Shown here piece after piece: positions 62,067 to 64,000 of a DNA stretch of 64,000 nucleotides. Location: positions 1-64,000 of the forward strand of contig NZ_QZMN01000004.1 of the NCBI RefSeq assembly GCF_003702705.1. Direction: 5' to 3'. Position 1 is the first letter of the stretch. Every line of letters begins with the position of its first letter. The notes below the pieces were generated by a model that was not told the origin of the DNA, did no database searches, and saw only the letters and a list, made by a program, of their open reading frames with translations. The DNA is from Ornithinimicrobium cerasi (GTDB lineage: Bacteria > Actinomycetota > Actinomycetes > Actinomycetales > Dermatophilaceae). The position numbers and the translations under genes were made by a program.

Positions 62067-62809
62067 CGCTTCGTCTCGACGTCGTCACGATCTTTCCCGA
62101 CTACCTGGCGCCGCTGGAGCTCTCGCTCATCGGCCGGGCGCGCCGCGAAGGTCTGCTCGAGGTGCACGTGCACGACCTTCGCGACTGGACCGCCGACCGG
62201 CACCGCACCGTGGACGACACCCCCTACGGAGGGGGGGCGGGCATGGTCATGAGGCCCGAGCCCTGGGGCGCCGCCCTCGACGAGGTATGCCGCTCCGCCC
62301 CCGGGCGGACCCCCCACCTCGTCGTCCCCGGCCCGGGAGGGGACCCGTTCACCCAGGCCACGGCGCACCGGCTGGCGACGCAGGACTGGCTCGTCTTCGT
62401 CTGCGGCCGGTACGAGGGCATCGACGAGCGGGTCTACGAGGAGTTCGGCGCGCGCTACCCGCTCTCGGTGCTCAGTCTCGGTGACTACGTGCTCAACGGC
62501 GGCGAGGTCGCGGTGCTGGCGATGACGGAGGCCGTCGCGCGCCTGGTGCCCGGGGTGATCGGCAACCAGGCCAGCCTGGACGAGGAGTCCCACACGGGCG
62601 GGTTGCTGGAGTACCCCGTCTACACCAAGCCCCCGGTGTGGCGCGGCCGGGAGGTCCCTCCGGTCCTCCTGTCCGGGCACCACGGCCAGATCGCCGCATG
62701 GCGGCAGCAGCAGCGGCTCGAGCGCACCGCCCGCCGTCGCCCGGACCTCCTCGAGGGCTACCTCGACGGCCAGGGTGGCACCGCGGCGGCGGAGGGCTGG
62801 GACGCCTGA
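62063..62809 (+). CDS. trmD: tRNA (guanine-37-N1)-methyltransferase
   Basis: 248 residues from GTG at 62063, a 4-base overlap with rim[55 protein letters not shown] (knotted SAM site), [21 protein letters not shown] and [14 protein letters not shown] are family markers. It methylates G37 next to the anticodon, preventing frameshifting. Confidence 0.96.
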   Translation: MTLRLDVVTIFPDYLAPLELSLIGRARREGLLEVHVHDLRDWTADRHRTVDDTPYGGGAGMVMRPEPWGAALDEVCRSAPGRTPHLVVPGPGGDPFTQATAHRLATQDWLVFVCGRYEGIDERVYEEFGARYPLSVLSLGDYVLNGGEVAVLAMTEAVARLVPGVIGNQASLDEESHTGGLLEYPVYTKPPVWRGREVPPVLLSGHHGQIAAWRQQQRLERTARRRPDLLEGYLDGQGGTAAAEGWDA

Positions 62810-62823
62810 GCACGGCGGGTGCC

Positions 62824-62829
62824 TACGAT
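62824..62829 (+). promoter_or_regulatory. -10 box TACGAT of serB (leaderless type)
   Basis: TACGAT, six bases, then GTG at 62836. It lies in the 26-base gap after trmD. Confidence 0.5.
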
Positions 62830-62835
62830 CAGGCC

Positions 62836-63714
62836 GTGCACGTCCTCACCCTCCTCACCGACCCCGCCCGGGCCGACCTCACCGAGGCGGCGCTCCGCGA
62901 GCTGTCCGGCTGGGGACCGCGCTCGCCGCGGTGGCTCGCCGACGGCGTCGCGCTCGAGGCCACCCTGGACCTCCTCCCGGCGGACCGGTGGGAGGCGTGG
63001 GGCCGCTGGCAGGAGCGGGGCGTCGACCTGGTGCTGCAGCCCGCGGCGGGACGCCGCAAGAAGGTCCTCCTCGCCGACATGGACTCGACGATGATCCAGC
63101 AGGAGTGCATCGACGAGCTGGCCGCGCACGCAGGGGTGGGGGAGCACGTCGCCGGCATCACGGCGCGGGCGATGAACGGCGAGCTCGACTTCGCCGAGGC
63201 GCTGCGCTCGCGGGTGGCGCTGCTCGCGGACCTGCCGACCGCCGTCGTCGACACCGTCCTGTCCGAACGCATCACGCTGATGCCCGGGGGGAGCGAGCTG
63301 GTCGCGACGATGCGTGCCCACGGCGCCTACACGGCCCTGGTGTCCGGCGGGTTCACCCAGTTCACGGGCGCCGTCGCGGGGCGGCTCGGCTTCGACGAGC
63401 ACCGGGCCAACACGCTCGCGGTCGACGGTGGGCGGTTCACCGGCCGGGTCCTCGAGCCGGTCGTGGGCCGCGAGGCCAAGGTCGCGGCCCTCCGGGAGAT
63501 CACGGCGGAACTCGGACTGACGCCCCGGGACGCCATCGCGGTGGGGGACGGCGCCAACGACCTGGACATGCTGCGCCTCGCGGGGACCGGGGTCGCCCTC
63601 CACGCCAAGCCGGTCGTGGCCGAGCAGGTCGAGGTGCGCGTCAACCACGGTGACCTGACGGCGCTCCTCTACCTGCAGGGGTATGCCGCCGCGGACCTGC
63701 TCCGGCCGGGGTGA
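62836..63714 (+). CDS. serB: Phosphoserine phosphatase
   Basis: 292 residues from GTG at 62836. HAD-fold: DMDSTMIQQECIDELA (nucleophile Asp81, Asp83), SGGFTQF, and GDGANDLDMLRLAGTGVA. A N-terminal helical part (about 75 residues) precedes it without an ACT domain. It makes serine from phosphoserine. Independent TANNNT box and no Shine-Dalgarno suggest its own leaderless transcript despite the trmD neighbourhood. Confidence 0.93.
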   Translation: MHVLTLLTDPARADLTEAALRELSGWGPRSPRWLADGVALEATLDLLPADRWEAWGRWQERGVDLVLQPAAGRRKKVLLADMDSTMIQQECIDELAAHAGVGEHVAGITARAMNGELDFAEALRSRVALLADLPTAVVDTVLSERITLMPGGSELVATMRAHGAYTALVSGGFTQFTGAVAGRLGFDEHRANTLAVDGGRFTGRVLEPVVGREAKVAALREITAELGLTPRDAIAVGDGANDLDMLRLAGTGVALHAKPVVAEQVEVRVNHGDLTALLYLQGYAAADLLRPG

Positions 63715-63718
63715 CGGT

Positions 63719-63748
63719 TTGGCCGGGGTCCTCCCGGTCTGGCAGACT
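63719..63748 (+). promoter_or_regulatory. Promoter of rplS
   Basis: TTGGCC (63719-63724) and CAGACT (63743-63748) spaced 18 bases. The leader is about 155 bases and contains a hairpin GTGCCCG (63847-63853) / CGGGCAC (63857-63863) and a GGCATACC octamer (63833). Confidence 0.55.
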
Positions 63749-63909
63749 TGACCCTTGCGTCCCTGACCCGGCACCACCGAGCTCGCGCCCCTGCCACAGG
63801 GGGAGTCGCGCGAGCGGAGCGCGGCGAGGGACGGCATACCGACAGCGTGCCCGCCCCGGGCACCAGATCGCCGTGGGTGACCTGTGGCATCGACGGCAGG
63901 AGAGAAGCC

Positions 63910-64000
63910 ATGCACAAGCTCGACCAGCTCGACGCAGCCAGCCTGCGCAGCGACATCCCGGACTTCCGCGCCGGCGACACCATCAACGTCCACGTCAAGG
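63910..64000 (+). CDS. rplS: 50S ribosomal protein L19, N-terminal part (cut by window edge)
   Basis: 30 residues before the window ends: [20 protein letters not shown] then [10 protein letters not shown], which matches the L19 start. AGGAGAGAA lies a few bases before the ATG at 63910. L19 sits at the 30S/50S interface. The usual trmD-rplS proximity is kept, with serB between. Confidence 0.92.
   Translation, partial: MHKLDQLDAASLRSDIPDFRAGDTINVHVK

Overview
The window is about 72-73% G+C (visual estimate) with very high G/C at third codon positions. It carries WhiB and RamB regulators, CofC (F420), an SMC-FtsY-Ffh block, acylphosphatase next to smc, and many starts that look leaderless. This points to an actinobacterium, and gene content and style suggest Micrococcales (Intrasporangiaceae/Ornithinimicrobium-like). 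The genus is inference. No phage, insertion sequence, rRNA operon or CRISPR array was seen; the stretch reads as core chromosome with a few accessory genes.

Layout. 1-5.8 kb: a truncated unknown gene, whiB, a DUF6624 lipoprotein, a trxA-TPR pair, NAD malic enzyme, VanZ-like and YqgE proteins, a VOC protein and DUF3039. 5.9-14.1 kb: an SF2 helicase, then phenylalanine/tyrosine catabolism (Lrp regulator, hppD, RDD protein, fahA, an unknown partner protein, hmgA). 14.1-16.2 kb: a persulfide-response locus (CstR-like repressor, twin operators, persulfide dioxygenase-rhodanese fusion, a 10-bp tandem repeat, and a tiny Cys-rich protein). 16.2-21.0 kb: pncBA, clpS-DUF2017-gltX, tRNA-Gln(CTG), tRNA-Glu(CTC) and a strong terminator. 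21-28.8 kb: a long-tailed HU, an M50 protease, a frameshifted VOC gene, a YcaQ-like glycosylase plus GNAT, a cold-shock-like protein plus cofC, and acyltransferase-gpsA-ddl. 29-33.4 kb: a DUF222/HNH protein, DUF3515, a small Lrp-type ligand domain, thiL and rpmB. 33.5-42.1 kb: fakA-like, recG, rsmD, hemerythrin, coaD, yceD-rpmF-rnc-mutM. 42.1-52.3 kb: Gfo/Idh oxidoreductase, acyP, smc, PNPOx-like, a membrane protein, ftsY, a DUF2236 oxygenase and ffh. 52.3-60.5 kb: an LLM flavin oxidoreductase with an operator-like inverted repeat, a protealysin-like M4 peptidase, an amidohydrolase, and the glyoxylate bypass (aceB, aceA) with a divergent RamB. 60.5-64 kb: rpsP-khpA-rimM-trmD-serB and the start of rplS.

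How they fit. Tyrosine is broken down through homogentisate to fumarate and acetoacetate. Acetyl units from that or other sources can use the RamB-linked glyoxylate shunt, with malic enzyme leading back to pyruvate. smc, ftsY and ffh lie close together but on separate promoters; yceD-rpmF-rnc-mutM and rpsP-khpA-rimM-trmD look like translation/RNA/repair operons.

Most notable unannotated signals. (1) The octamer GGTATGCC/GGCATACC occurs about 26 times on both strands, in all reading frames and between genes, once as an inverted pair forming a terminator-like hairpin. (2) TANNNT boxes lie 6-8 bases before about a dozen start codons, including a divergent overlapping pair and a 9-codon leader ORF coupled to thiL. 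(3) The persulfide locus carries twin palindromic operators and a small Cys protein. (4) Two short tandem duplications sit over the stop codons of minus-strand genes.
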